Positions 24,091 through 35,572 of a stretch of DNA of 64,000 bases are shown here, one piece after another (position 1 is the first letter of the stretch; the number at the start of each line of letters is the position of its first letter). Location of the stretch: NCBI GenBank assembly GCA_930367205.1, contig OV884009.1:106475189-106539188 (forward strand). Reading direction: 5' to 3'. The position numbers and the translations under genes are program-made. Source of the DNA: Acanthosoma haemorrhoidale (lineage: Eukaryota; Arthropoda; Insecta; Hemiptera; Acanthosomatidae). The notes beneath the pieces were generated by a model. That model saw nothing but the letters and a program-made list of their open reading frames with translations. It searched no databases and was not told the DNA's origin.

Positions 24091-24139
24091 AATTAAAAAT
24101 AACCTGCTTAATTTTTTGAGATAAAAAACAGATCTGACA

Positions 24140-24660
24140 CATTAGTTCCACAAGAAATCAAAATATAAAGTTCTGTACAAGTTTTTTGAATATTTATTTG
24201 GGTTTTCGTTCACATTTATAGTCCCTTATCACTGACGTTTAATAATTATTAAAAAATAATTCAAAGTCGATATAATTCTATTAGGAATGCAAATATTTGA
24301 ATTCTCTTAAGTGTGCCACTTTTTTTTTTTTTTTTATGTCTCATCCAAATGTGCTATCATTGATTGTACACTCTTCTGATGGTGTACGTCAGAACATGTC
24401 CATTAAATAATATTTGAAGATAATGCCACTATGGTCAGATATTATGGGTTAAGTGAAACTTCAATCCAACAAACAGATCAGACACAGGAGTTACACAAGA
24501 AATCAAAATAGAAATTTCTGTATAATTTTTTTGAATATTTATTTGGTTTTTCCTTCATGTTCACTGAAAACGTTTAATAATTATTAAAAATAATTGAAAG
24601 TCTGAATAATTCTATTAGGAAGCACATATTAAACATTTTTTAAGTGGGCCACTTTTTTTT
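24140..24660 (+). repeat. Diverged tandem duplication, about 335-bp spacing
   Basis: The block 'acaagaaatcaaaatat' ... 'ttctattagga' ... 'gccacttttttttt' at 24150-24335 is repeated at 24492-24660 with many substitutions. Both end in a T-run. It may be the tail of the Tc1 element next to it, duplicated. Confidence 0.6.
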
Positions 24661-24699
24661 TGCGGGGAAGTGTATTTCAACAGATTTTAGAATTTAGAG

Positions 24700-26060
24700 C
24701 AACCTAATGTAAATATAATGGATGCCTTGACCACTTGTTTAAGCTGCTTTTCTACAGTTAATCAAAGACCATCGTATACGAGGGAGCAACAGTCTTAAGT
24801 GTGGGAAGAAATAATTAAAGTTCGAATTTTTATTTTTCTAGCAAGTACTTGTTTCATTTTCTTCATAATTTTGGTTTAGTTAACTTTTTAATACCTGATA
24901 AAAATATATATTATATCTTTTCTTATTTATTTTTTTTATATTAATATTTTATTTGTTCATCGGAAATTTTAATAGGGACTGATACTGTCCAAGAACCCAC
25001 CCTATATTTAATAAATGTTTGTTTTTAAGGGACATATTACTAGGATAATAAAGTTGTAGTTATTAAAACAACTGAATATGCTGCCATATTAGGAATTTCT
25101 GGCTTCCAAGTTAGCCAGACAGATGACTCAATAAATTTAAAGAGCCTCACAGAGTTTCAAATGTGCAATGTAAGCAAAGAATATTGCTTCTTTTCGTGGA
25201 CAAGTGCCTGTCCCATTGTAGTTCAGTTGAACAAAAATTGATATTAGACATTGCCTTGATCAAGATGATGAATTAACAATAAAAACCTTCCATAAAATGT
25301 AGGAAGCATTCCTTTTAAACTTCTGAATAAAAGTGAGCACTAATTTGAAACAGCTATGGCGATGAATAAACTCAAAAATACATTAGAACCTGAGTAGAAG
25401 GTTTGGTAGAGGTTAAACACAGCTTTGACATACTATGTATGTCTGCATCTATCTGGTCCTGCTAACAAGAGAAAGAAGTAGTCCTGCCCTTTTAAGTTAA
25501 GAGATGTACATGTATGTTCTAACTGAAGTAGAATATGGAAAATGGAGAGCATGAGTAGAGGGGATAGGTGGGAATCCTATACTATTCATACTTGTTGGAT
25601 AATACTCTATAATACTATACTATAATACTCTAATCTCTCTCCCCACTGCCTTGCCGTCAAATTCAAGTTAAACAGACTCTAATAAAAATTAAAAATGTCA
25701 AGGCAGTTTTGAAAGAAAGATAGGATAAAAGAAAAGAATAAAAGCCTAGCCAAATCTTTGTTAAAGATTTGGCTGGAAAAATGACAAAGTGGAACATTCA
25801 CAATGCAGTCCCAGTAACAATATAAATATTCTGGAGAGAAAACCCTTCAAACAAGGTGAAAGAAAGTAAAGTCATATTTAATTAGATGACCTGTGATATT
25901 TTCTGAGCCCTAAGCCCTGATATTTTAAAGAAATGTAAAATTATTAATATTTAAAAATAATATTTTTTAACTATCTGATTTATTTAAAAACCTTTCCTTT
26001 ATTTAAAAAAAATGCAATTTTACTGCAATGTATGGTTAAGACCTCAAAAAGACTTGAAGA
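24700..26060. other. Non-coding stretch
   Basis: No gene was recognised. It contains a 12-bp perfect hairpin at 25748-25774 (agccaaatcttt / aaagatttggct, loop gtt). Confidence 0.45.
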
Positions 26061-26080
26061 AAAATTAAAGCTTTTGAAAA

Positions 26081-26659
26081 ATCATTCAAACATCTTAGTA
26101 ATAGAAATGTACAATAACAGAGATTAAGACTAATTTAAATATTCTATTTAAAATGAAAGTATTATATAATAAAACTACAGACAACAAAGTGTATCGATTT
26201 CCAAGACATCTTAATGCAATAGGAACACTTTTCCTATTTATTTCTGTAGGTCTAAGATTTTTCTGAAATATTAGACCTACAGAAAGAAATGTTAGATTAT
26301 TATATCGTGAAATTAACTTCAATAGTCAATAATTATACAATTTTGGTATTATAACAAAATTGTAATATTAAAGAGGTGTTGGTAATGGGTTAGTAATAAC
26401 ATTTTTTCTTCAACTTAGTGTAGTGAAATAAATTATTTGTTAGCACAAACACCGCAACAGCAGATAAACACATTATAGATGTTATGGCTAGTGGCAAGAC
26501 ATTGTTAAGCCTAATACCACAGGGCCTAATGTAAACAAAGCCTGTGTATAGATAAAGGATGAGAACAGAATAAAGCCAGTTAACAATCGAACCTGTGTGC
26601 ATTATTATCATCCATATTCTCTCTTTTTCTTTGATCGTCTACAGCCGGGAGACGATAAC
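26081..26659 (+). repeat. 5' LTR (first 18 bp unlike the 3' LTR)
   Basis: Matches the 3' LTR from 'atcattcaaa' onward at a constant offset of 3797 bp. The first 18 positions expected (26063-26080) match poorly (about 10 of 18) and lack the TGTT start. Three stem-loops occur inside: 26236-26254/26272-26290, a shorter one at about 26217-26238, and 'acaattttg'/'caaaattgt' at about 26337-26364. Confidence 0.88.
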
Positions 26660-26660
26660 T

Positions 26661-26678
26661 GGTGCCGAAACCCGGGAG
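26661..26678 (+). promoter_or_regulatory. Primer-binding site
   Basis: The 'ggtgccgaaacccggga' sequence directly after the LTR is complementary to a tRNA 3' end of the type used by LTR elements. Which tRNA is used cannot be settled by eye. Confidence 0.75.
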
Positions 26679-26844
26679 CTGACGAGTGTTAAGATAAAAC
26701 GACACATGAGGCAACTAATTTTTTTTCACTTTTGCTTTACTTTCTGCTTCTTAATCTCTTTCCGTTTTTTTTCTTTGTCATCTTTTTAATCAGAGAAAAT
26801 GGTTACGATCCCTATGGTTAGAGTTACGGCCGGGAGCCTTCGAA

Positions 26845-27570
26845 GTGCGGCCTCCGTTACCAAGCGAAACGGTGCCGGAAGTTCATGCAAACTCCCTCGC
26901 ATGGATGAAGGTGCGAGCAGCGACGTCGCAGGACCTGAGAAGGACGCTATTTGATCTGGAGAAATTAACTGGAGAGCTGGGTGAGTTAAATCACTTCATT
27001 AAAGGCGGTGATAGAATTATGGAGGGAGTAGAAGCGAAGACAAACGAAGGCCTACTAGACCCAGGGGATGCGAAATCGATTAAAGCAGATCTGGTGTGTC
27101 GTATAAAAAGAAATGTATTGATACTGATACAGGCGGATGAGGACACCCCATGGGCCATGGTGAAGGAACGATTGAAGAAGGCTTACGGAGGAGGCCGTTG
27201 GACACCGGAAGAGGATATCTTTCAAATGTTTAGGGAAATGCGACATCCGGGTCAAACGAAAGGCCAATACGACGGGGAACTGTTGGCACGGTTCAACAAT
27301 ATTACCCAAAAGATAAGGGAAACGATTAACCTGGCGGAAGTAGAAGCCAGGATGGCCTTCTTGTCGACCATTCTAAAAGTACAGCTAGCCAGGGAGACGG
27401 GCAAGCGGGATAACTTACCGGGGGACCGATCGTTCGTAGAGTGTGCCCAAGATATGATGGATGCTAGCGCCCGTAAAGAGGAAGGCAAGCAGGGAGCGGA
27501 GGATAGAGGTTGGTCCAAGGTGACATACCGTAGACCTAGAATGCCGCAGCAGATTTGGAAAAGAAGATAA
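26845..27570 (+). pseudogene. gag-like polyprotein of the LTR element
   Basis: About 240 codons without interruption, rich in charged residues. It contains MVKERLKKAYGGGRWTPEED and IFQMFREMRHPGQTKGQYDG, a capsid-like helical region as in gypsy gag proteins. The frame begins at a GTG. The nearest ATGs (26799 and 26814) are in another frame, so a frameshift probably lies near 26840. The CCHC knuckle lies further on in a different frame. Confidence 0.75.
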
Positions 27571-27712
27571 CCACTGAACGTTGAAAGAAAAAGGACGATG
27601 GCAGAAGGGAGGAGACCAGGCCAAGGAATACCTATAACCGGAATAAGGAGGGAGGAACGGCGATGGTACGGATGTGGGAGAGTCGACACCTAGCGGCGCA
27701 GTTTCCGCGCAC

Positions 27713-27772
27713 GAAATGCTTCGAATGTGGGATGGAAGGGCACCTCGCCTGGCAGTGTCCCGTACCTTTACC
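27713..27772 (+). pseudogene. gag zinc knuckle (CCHC)
   Basis: The + strand reads KCFECGMEGHLAWQCPVPLP, a perfect CX2CX4HX4C nucleocapsid knuckle. It is shifted in frame relative to the gag body, so at least one indel lies between 27570 and 27710. Confidence 0.85.
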
Positions 27773-28032
27773 GAAGAGTGGAGATGTATCGGCCAGAACC
27801 TATAGAAATAAATGCACCGGGGGCGTGGGGGAGAAATAGGGCATCCTCCGAATCATCGAAAACGTCGGTAGCCTCAGAGACGGAGGAAGAAGAGGATGAA
27901 CCCGGGATCAGCAGAGGTGACAGAGGAGAGGACAGGGCCCACGGAAGTGGCAGGCGGCAGAGCGTGGACGTGGAAAGAAAAAGACAAGTGGCGGGCTGGT
28001 AGAGGGGTGACCGCACGTTAACAAATTATAGT

Positions 28033-28215
28033 GTGAGTGGAAATTACGGCGGTATACCCATTATCCGAGTGGCGAGAGGGGTGAGGTGTCTGGTTGACAC
28101 AGGGAGCTCCTGTACTATCCTAAGCAGAACGGCGGTGAGAAAATTATGCGCGGGGGGGGAGGGTGTCGCAGATCCGACCAGCGGTAGTAACGGGAGACGG
28201 CAGCTCAGCAGATGA
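28033..28215 (+). pseudogene. Aspartic protease fragment of pol
   Basis: Contains CLVDTGSSCTILSRTAV, the catalytic DTG motif of retroviral-type proteases, preceded by IIRVARGVR. The frame stops shortly after. The RT that normally follows is missing. Confidence 0.85.
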
Positions 28216-28339
28216 TCGGCGGTCGGATATCGAAGACATCGAGGACATAATTAATAATAAGAAGCGCCAAATCATTTGGACCACAAAGACGTCAGGGCTG
28301 CTTAAAACCGAGTAAGGCAAGTACGGCCGTTGTGATATC

Positions 28340-29362
28340 GTGAAGATATGGTCCTCGCCAGGAGTTACGAACGAAATGATCTGTCAAGCCCTGAAGGATG
28401 CGTCCACGGCAGGAAAGACGCACCACCTTTACGTGGGCAATGCGACCATTTGGGACCGCATCAAAAGACCACGGCGGACAGAGAGGATTGGGGTCGACCG
28501 AACGTTCATTCGGTGTACCCTGCAGGTGGAAAATATCAGGGAAGAAGAGCATCAACGGGAGGTTACCCTTGCCTTTCACCAGGGTAAAACGAACCACCGC
28601 GGGATCGAAGCAACACTGCAGGCCCTCAAGCGCAGATATTTTTGGTGGGGCATGAAGAACACAATCGCGAGCGTTATTGGCGCCTGTGACACATGCCTCG
28701 CCATAAAATATGACCAACACCCACCTAGAGCAATGCAAGACGTGACCCCGACAGCAGACAGGCCGCTGCAAGATCTACAAGTAGATACATTCACCTGGAG
28801 AGGGTACAAGTGGCTTACCGTTATAGACAGGTTTAGCAAAATGGCAATGGCTAAAGTTATATCAGACCGATCGGCGAAAACGGTTGTGCAGGCATTACGC
28901 ACGTGGTGCCAATTCTATGGCGTTCCAGAAACTATCGCTTCCGACGGAGGACGGGAGTTTGATAATGCAGATTTGAAGGCCGAGGCGGCGGCTTTAGAGA
29001 TACGTTGGCATCTCAACACCCTAGGACACCCGGAGAGTCGGGGGGACATTGAAAGACTACATAGTACGCTCAGTGACCACCTGCGTATCTACCAAGGGGA
29101 AAAAGGGATAGAACCGGGAGCGGCGATGGAGAAGGCCATCATCGCATACAACCACTTGGTACATTCCACCACAGAGTTCTCCCCGGTCGAGACGCTGTTC
29201 GGACTCAGAGGATATCGGAGAGATGACAGGAGCACAGTAGTAGATGACAACATGGTAGCGTGTATCGTCAAATATCGTATCACACTGGGGAAGCAGAGGG
29301 CGACCGTATGGAGCAAACTAGGAGAGAAGAAACGCCGGCGGGTGGCGCGAGACAACCTCTAG
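28340..29362 (+). pseudogene. Integrase region of pol
   Basis: The 340-codon frame carries an HHCC domain (FHQGKTNHRGIEATLQ with GACDTCLAIK). The core has catalytic D in LQVDTFTWRG, D in IASDGGREFDN, and E in GDIERLHSTLSDH, a standard DDE integrase. The stop at 29360 interrupts what continues as the C-terminal part. The first residues (to about QALKDAS) may be the remnant of the RNase H-integrase connector, abutting the deletion. Its role would be insertion of the DNA copy into the nuclear genome. Confidence 0.92.
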
Positions 29363-29602
29363 GTCCGCGATATCACGGGGAAACTAAAAATCGGCGCAGT
29401 CGTATATCGCCGAAAGAGCTCCAACAGAGGGAAAGAATAAGCACAATACGCGAGGCCTTTCCGGGTGATCGCCCTCCGCGAACATAATGTGGTCACCGTC
29501 GAGAGCATCACACCCCCGATAAAACGAAGGACGGTGCATTTGGAGCAGCTGAAATGTCTAGCGGTGGATTCAGAGTGTCATGGCGGTGCAACCTAATTCC
29601 GG
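29363..29602 (+). pseudogene. Integrase C-terminal tail
   Basis: Reading on after the stop gives ITGKLKIGAVVYRRKSS and, in another frame, FRVIALREHNVVTVESIT and RRTVHLEQLKCL. This is the beta-barrel-like C-terminal segment common after gypsy integrases. An indel and a stop break it. Confidence 0.7.
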
Positions 29603-29852
29603 TCTGAGCTTGGGAGTGAAGGGTCTAACAACACCTAATCGGTGTATCACGCACTCGAGTCGAGTGGTGTATTTATATGTTAATTTTGACAGTACTGTCA
29701 TTTTTGTTTTTTTCTCTTTGTGTTCGTATTATAATTCACCTGTGTAAAATGGAAGAACGTTTTTGTTTTGCGTCTTTGTTATCTTATTGGTGCCCAAATT
29801 TTATTTCTTTTGTAAACAAAAAGTTTTTTATTTTTTTTTATATGTATAAGTA

Positions 29853-30456
29853 GGGGGGGTGTTATGTATTGTGAATAATCATTCAAATATCTTAGTAATA
29901 GAAATGTACAATAACAGAGATTAAGACTAATTTAAATATTCTATTTAAAATGAAAGTATTATATAATAAAACTACAGACAACAAAGTGTATCGATTTCCA
30001 AGACATCTTAATGCAATAGGAACACTTTTCCTATTTATTTCTGTAGGTCTAAGATTTTTCTGAAATATTAGACCTACAGAAAGAAATGTTAGATTATTAT
30101 ATCGTGAAATTAACTTCAATACTCAATAAATGTACAATTTTGGTATTATAACAAAATTGTAATATTAAAGAGGTGTTGGTAATGGGTTAGTAATAACATT
30201 TTTTCTTCAACTTAGTGTAGTGAAATAAATTATTTGCTAGCACAAACACCGCAACAGCAGATAAACACGTTATAGATGTTATGGCTAGTGGCAAGACATT
30301 GTTAAGCCTAATACCACAGGGCCTAATGTAAACAAAGCCTGTGTATAGATAAAGGATGAGAACAGAATAAAGCCGGTTAACAATCGAACCTGTGTGCATT
30401 ATTATCATCTATATTCTCTCTTTTTCTTTGATCGTCTACAGCCGGGAGACGATAAC
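29853..30456 (+). repeat. Polypurine run and 3' LTR
   Basis: Seven Gs (29853-29859) are followed by TGTTATG, the LTR start. The LTR ends 'gagacgataac' at 30456, 597 bp long. It carries the same stem-loops as the 5' copy (30033-30051/30069-30087). Confidence 0.9.
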
Positions 30457-30459
30457 TTA

Positions 30460-32740
30460 GAAATCATCAATCATAGAATAATAAATTACTAAAATATGAA
30501 CAGACATTACATTTTATAGTTTTAATAAACACCCTGTAATATACAGTAAATTCATCCTGATATTTCTTAATAAGGTTAAATTATGGGATAAGCATTTGGC
30601 AGCTGTAAGAGTGGACTTTTCTCTTAGCCAATCCTCCTGCATGCCTTTCTCAAACAAGTAAGATGCTACAAAACCAAGACAAAAATAATTTAAAAATATT
30701 AACTTTCAAATGGAATCAATCAATAGTTTTCAACAAAAAATTAGTAACAATTGGTATTTATCAGTTATAATGGGATTTGGATTGGTAGGTTCTTTAGAAT
30801 CACAAGGAGAAATAACAGCCTTGATTTTATTAGATATTGGAAATTCATGTAATTTACCGATTTGGTTATAGAACATTTGGTACTTTTTTGTTTTAGTGTT
30901 TTCCTATTAGTATGAAGTTATCTTATAAGAAACATGACTGAGGTTTAAGTGTTTTAAAAGTTCTCTACTTGTCTGATGTACATTGGCCTCTACCATAGCC
31001 TTTAATTTATCTCATTCAGCTTTGTTTCTGGCCAACCACCAGATTCATTCTGGAGACTTGTTTCGCCAGATTGAAGCGCAGAAAACCACCAAATACAGTT
31101 CTTTCATTTATTGTAACATCATCGAAACCCATAACAGGATTCGGTAGCATTATGCCCAAGTTTAAATTCATATAAGAATTTAACCAATGGCTCCTAATTC
31201 CATTGATAGCAAAAAATTACACAAAGACTTGAACAGTTCACAGTAAACTGAAAGATATAGCATGAAAATGAAAGAGAAATATACACAGATTAATTTAATA
31301 CTCATTGTGTTGTAGACAAGAGACGGATTCTTACTTAAATGATTTCATCAAAATAAATAACTCCGACATTTCATCTTTTCTAACCCAATATTTAGAAAGT
31401 GATTATTTATCTGATTACCAAGAATAGCCAGCTGCTCTATTTGTCAAGTAAGTATTTCTAGGGAAGATGTTCAAAATGGAGAACGTAATAAATTGTACCA
31501 TGGTAGTATTCAGAAATAAACGATAGTTATGGATAACTTAGTAGGACGTCTGAACAGTAATTAGTGAGTCTTAGGTATGAAACCTCCGCTGCCACTATTT
31601 ATTAATCTTAATCAAATAATTCTTAATTTACTGAACTTCCCCCCTGTTAATCACATACATCTAAAGTTTATAATACAAGGGAAATTTATCATAAATAATA
31701 TTAGCTTTGATATAATTCATTATAAATCATTGCAAGCATGGTGTGTCAATTGAGTTCAGTTCAAAAGAGAACTTTGTAACTTTAAAAATTTTATGCGAAT
31801 CAAGAAAAGTAAACTTTTGCATCTCAGGTTCTTTAAGCTCATTCTATTTCTTATGATTGACAACTAACCTTTCATTATACGGTTTGAAAATGCAAGCAAT
31901 TCACAGGTTGAGAGAAGTAAACATTGGTTTAAGGAAACCATTTAATAAAAAGGTTCAACTGTCTGCCATACTACCATAATAGATCTCTGATAACCAGACT
32001 AGCACAGGGTTCATTATCTACCTTAAAATTTCTTGTCATTAGTGAATCAGAAATTATAAATCACATAATACAGTGAAATAAAAGAAACTGCCAGCTCAGT
32101 TTGAGAAAGTACCTGTTTAACAGGCAATATATGTATATATTAATACAAACACGATTATCATCTAGCATCTAGATATTTAGTAGGTGAATTAATCTTTTCA
32201 CTAGCCATAGCCAGAACACAAATGAGTGCTCCTACTCACTGGCGGCTGGACAATAACAAAGGTTTACCTAGGAGCCCTCAAAGATCAGTTAAAAGAGCCG
32301 TTTGCAAACCGATTACGATAATCATAAACAAAAATTGAGTTAGAATAAGCATTCGTCTATTCGCGTGTTATTGAAGAAAAGAATATGTAAACCACGGGTA
32401 TTTCCAGATGTGTGGGCCAGAAGAAACAAACGCATCAGTCTAAAATAACAGGTTCTTAGCTTAAAAAGCAAGGAGGTTGGAAGAATCTCCTATCCTCTAA
32501 GGTAAAAAGATTCCACTAGACCGTTATTAGCCAAAGAAGTAAGTATTGGCAGAACCCAGATACGAATCTGAGATCTTTTCACCTACGTCCATAGACTCAT
32601 TTAACGAAACTGATGTGTATATAACAGCCTACAACCTCCGGGATTGGGATATCAGTTCTCGGCTTGTAGCTTGTAGACTTACAATAAAATTCTTCATTAT
32701 TATTTATAAGTTCAATCATTGTGCATACATATTATATGTT
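30460..32740. other. Non-coding stretch with a mariner remnant
   Basis: Apart from the mariner fragment at 30920-31200, no coding sequence or obvious repeat was seen. Confidence 0.4.
30920..31200 (-). pseudogene. mariner transposase N-terminal remnant
   Basis: The minus strand reads, across stops and shifts, VKFLYEFKLGHNATE, NERTVF, WFSALQSGETSLQNESGG, then KAMVEANVHQTSRELLKH-like pieces. This is the N-terminal DNA-binding region of irritans/mellifera-type mariner transposase. No catalytic part remains. Confidence 0.65.
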
Positions 32741-32829
32741 TAGGTCGAGTCATAAGTAACTTTCGTTTTTTTTATCAGACATTGATTTTGCTCTCATTAA
32801 GTAACAAAATTATATTTATTTTGACGAGT

Positions 32830-33660
32830 GCAGGACGCTTTTCATGGAGTTTCTCTTGCACTCATTGCAACTGCTGAACGTATCTATCCCCAGTAATCGT
32901 TAAGTTTGACTTCAACAACTCGTGATGAATTATTCCTTGACAATTCCATGATACACACAATAAAATATTTTTGCCATTTATGTTTGCATTCGGATCTGGT
33001 AGGGGTGGTTGATCCTTATGAAGCCACTGTCTTTTGCGGACTATATTGACATAGGTAACCCATTTTTCGACATAGGCTCAATTTATTGTAATAATAAAAA
33101 AAGAATAATGAATAAGAATTCTTTAATTAAGGAATTTATATGATAAACTTGGGATCCTTATGGAGCCACTGTCTTTTGCGGACTATATTGACATAGATAA
33201 CCCATTTTTCGACATAGGCTCAATTTTCACCCGTGAGACTTGTGGCGATCTTCTTCATTTCGTCCACTGAGATTGTGAGGTACCCACACTACTAACTTGC
33301 TGACTTTCCCTGATTTCTCCAGGTGGCGGTTAAGGTTAACAGTTGAATGTGATGTATTCAACTTTTCTGCTATACCTCTTGTTGATTGACGTGGATTTTG
33401 CTATAATATTGCCTTTAAAAGGTTGTCGTCAAAGCCGGTAGGACCGCCCTCGGCTCGTCTTTCAAGGTCGTATCTCCAGAACGGATTTTTATAAACCAAT
33501 TTCTAACTGCCCGATTAGTTATTAGTCCTTCACCATCTACACTGCATATTTTTTCAGCTGCCACGCTAGCAGTATTGTCTTGTTTAAATTCCCAAAGAGG
33601 GAATTTACATTACACATTACACATTACATGACGAATATGTGCTTTTTTACTCTCCATTTC
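32830..33660 (-). pseudogene. mariner transposase, degraded
   Basis: From right to left the minus strand reads MESKKAHIRHVM, FKQDNTASVAAEKICSVDGEG, RNWFIKIRSGDTTLKDEP (HTH and linker), VDEMKKIATSLTGENRAYVEKW, NIVRKRQWLHKDQPPLPDP, and ILLCVSWNCQGIIHHELLKS. The KRQWL...LLCV spacing suits a maT/DD37D-like mariner. Several stops and frameshifts break it. Confidence 0.75.
33011..33226 (-). repeat. 73-bp duplication inside the mariner
   Basis: The segment 'gatccttatg(a/g)agccactg' ... 'cgacataggctcaattt' is present at 33011-33083 and again at 33153-33226 with two or three mismatches. About 70 bp of AT-rich sequence separates the copies. Confidence 0.85.
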
Positions 33661-33718
33661 AGAGGTTAAAAAAAAACAGTTTAACGTTAGGTGTATCACA
33701 CAAAACAGTTGACAAAAG

Positions 33719-33720
<2 letters not shown>

Positions 33721-33762
<42 letters not shown>

Positions 33763-35158
33763 CCTTAGCTCTCAAACTTATAAAATAGGATGTGGTAAAA
33801 ATATAGAAATAAAGAAAAATTATTTTGGGCTAATGAGTGCCTTTCACTAAGGGGAGTCCCCCATTTGAAGGGTGTATGAGAAGGATATAGGGTGTGGAAT
33901 GCCTGAAGGAGGCGGGTGGATTCGGGAAGGTAGTGAGAGTCTACCGAGGGTGGAGCCTAGGGGTACCTAGGCAATGGTTTGTAGTCGGCCAGGTCAAGCC
34001 TGGCCCGCCCCGGCAGGGGGCTGAAATAAGTCGGCCACTCGGCCGGAAGGTCTACCCTGCTTAAACAGGTAGATGGGGTCTTGTAGCTTCGGTTGAGTCG
34101 GCCGGGAGATCGGCCTCGATATCTCGGCTGGGTGTAGTTCGTTCAGTCATCGGGTTCAATGACGTCGATCATCCTCCAGGCTTCGGCGGTCCAGCAGTGC
34201 TTCCATCTGACGGGCATTGGTGGTGGTGAAGGTCGGAGAATAGTGGGTTGTGGCTATGTCTGAGTGAGTCAAAAAATTTGATGTGCCTTCTCTTGATAAA
34301 ATCTTGAATGGTGAGCACTTCAAATTTTTTATGCATCTCGTCTGCCTTCAGTCGGTCGAACGGGGTATGTTTGAGGGAGGTGCGGAGAACTCTGTTCTGA
34401 AATTGCTGGAGCGTTTGGAGAGTGTTAGGAGTCAGATACTTGAAGAGAGGGGTCCCATACATCAAAGCAGGTCTTAGGACGCTCTGGTATATCAGCAGCT
34501 TGAGGCGTACCGATAAAGCCGGGCTGTGAAGTAGGTGTCCGAGGCTGAAGAATTTCTTCCTAACACTCTTTAATTTCTTGCCGAGATGCGTTGTGAACGA
34601 CAAGTGCCTACCGAGGGTAATCCCGAGGTAGCACAGCTTGTTGCTTACAGGGCACTCTTTGCCGCCTAAGACGAAGGATTTCGGGAGCTTCTTTTTTCCG
34701 GATTTGTAACTGAATATAATTCCTTGCGTCTTGGCCGGGTTGACTTGAATGTGGACGGCATCGAGTTTCTCGGAGATTCGTTGACTAGCGCTCTCAGCGA
34801 ATTTCAGGGCTCTGGAGGGATTGATGCTTGTGCTGTAAACACCTATATCGTCTGCATACGCGGATACCTCGCAGTTGGGGTACGAGGCTCCTACGATGTG
34901 AGCGGTGTAAATGTTGAACAGCAGGGGGCCTAGCACCGATCCTTGGGGGACACCGGCAGTGTAGTTTCTTCGGGTCGTAGACGTAGTGCCTATACGAACC
35001 GAAAAAGTTCTGCCTGTAAGGTAGGATCTTATCAGGTTCTGCAGCTGATCCGAGAATTCGTATTCCCTCAGACGTTGAAGTAGGATGTAGTGGTCCACAG
35101 AGTCGAAAGCTTTCGAACAGTCCAGAGAAATCATAGCGGTAGCTCTTGTTGTCATGTT
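33721..35158 (-). mobile_element. 5'-truncated LINE with 42-nt A-tail
   Basis: On the minus strand an open RT frame (35155-34169) is followed by a GC-rich 3' UTR and a 42-nt poly(A), seen as poly(T) at 33721-33762. It lies wholly inside the mariner. The uninterrupted frame and long tail point to a recent insertion. I could not find a clean target-site duplication. Confidence 0.88.
34169..35155 (-). pseudogene. LINE reverse transcriptase (5'-truncated)
   Basis: 328 codons are open, including ISLDCSKAFDSVDH (motif A), AGVPQGSVLGPLLFNIY (motif B) and SAYADDIGVYS (motif C, YADD intact). Then come KTQGIIFS and LCYLGITLGRHLSFTTH, the thumb and later region of Jockey-type RTs. The first ATG (35155) is incidental, because the endonuclease and RT fingers upstream are missing. 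The enzyme would copy LINE RNA into DNA at a nick, but this copy lacks half of ORF2. Confidence 0.9.
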
Positions 35159-35572
35159 AACTCATAGCGGGTAGATACAAACAATAGATTCTACTTAGCT
35201 GCACATGACTCAACCTGATATTTCATTTTTAGCGCATCTTAAAACGGCAAACCCAGTGTAAGACGGAGTTAGCTACTGTAAATTTGAATTTTTGAGTGGA
35301 ACTATTTCAGAGTTAGTTCCAAAAGGTTAATTTATGGCTATGAGGATATTATTCTAAATTTAGCGATTTCACTAGGGTTTTTTATTACTGTCGAAGGTCC
35401 CAAATATCTTCACGTTCTTTTCCGGGAATTCGGCATACTTTCTGCCTCAAGTAAAAAATAAACTCTTTCGTATCGACGGCATTCCGGGTTCCATTGTTTG
35501 TCAATATAAACTAGGTAGTTTCCGTGTTTGCGAATGTGATAATTATTAATAACAAATATATTATTCCCAACA

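Larger units (their letters stand above)
26063..30457 (+). mobile_element. Ty3/gypsy-like LTR retrotransposon lacking RT
   Basis: Two direct LTRs (26063/26081-26659 and 29860-30456) differ at about nine positions. A PBS-like 'ggtgccgaaacccggga' follows the left LTR, and a G7 polypurine run (29853-29859) precedes the right one. The interior is GC-rich against AT-rich flanks. It codes for gag, a CCHC knuckle, an aspartic protease motif and integrase in that order. The RT/RNase H region that should lie between protease and integrase is absent: only about 130 bp separates them. The element could not replicate without help. Confidence 0.93.
32743..35215 (-). mobile_element. mariner element interrupted by a LINE
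   Basis: The left terminus 'ggtcgagtcataagtaac' follows TA at 32741-32742. The right terminus 'catgactcaacc' at about 35204-35215 is its diverged inverse. The mariner body is 32743-33720 plus about 35160-35215; the LINE occupies the rest. Inside, the minus-strand transposase is in pieces, including a 73-bp internal duplication. Confidence 0.8.

Noticed and set aside
28292..28902. Minus-strand 159- and 108-codon frames opposite the integrase
   Set aside because: Shadows in GC-rich coding DNA of the + strand integrase.
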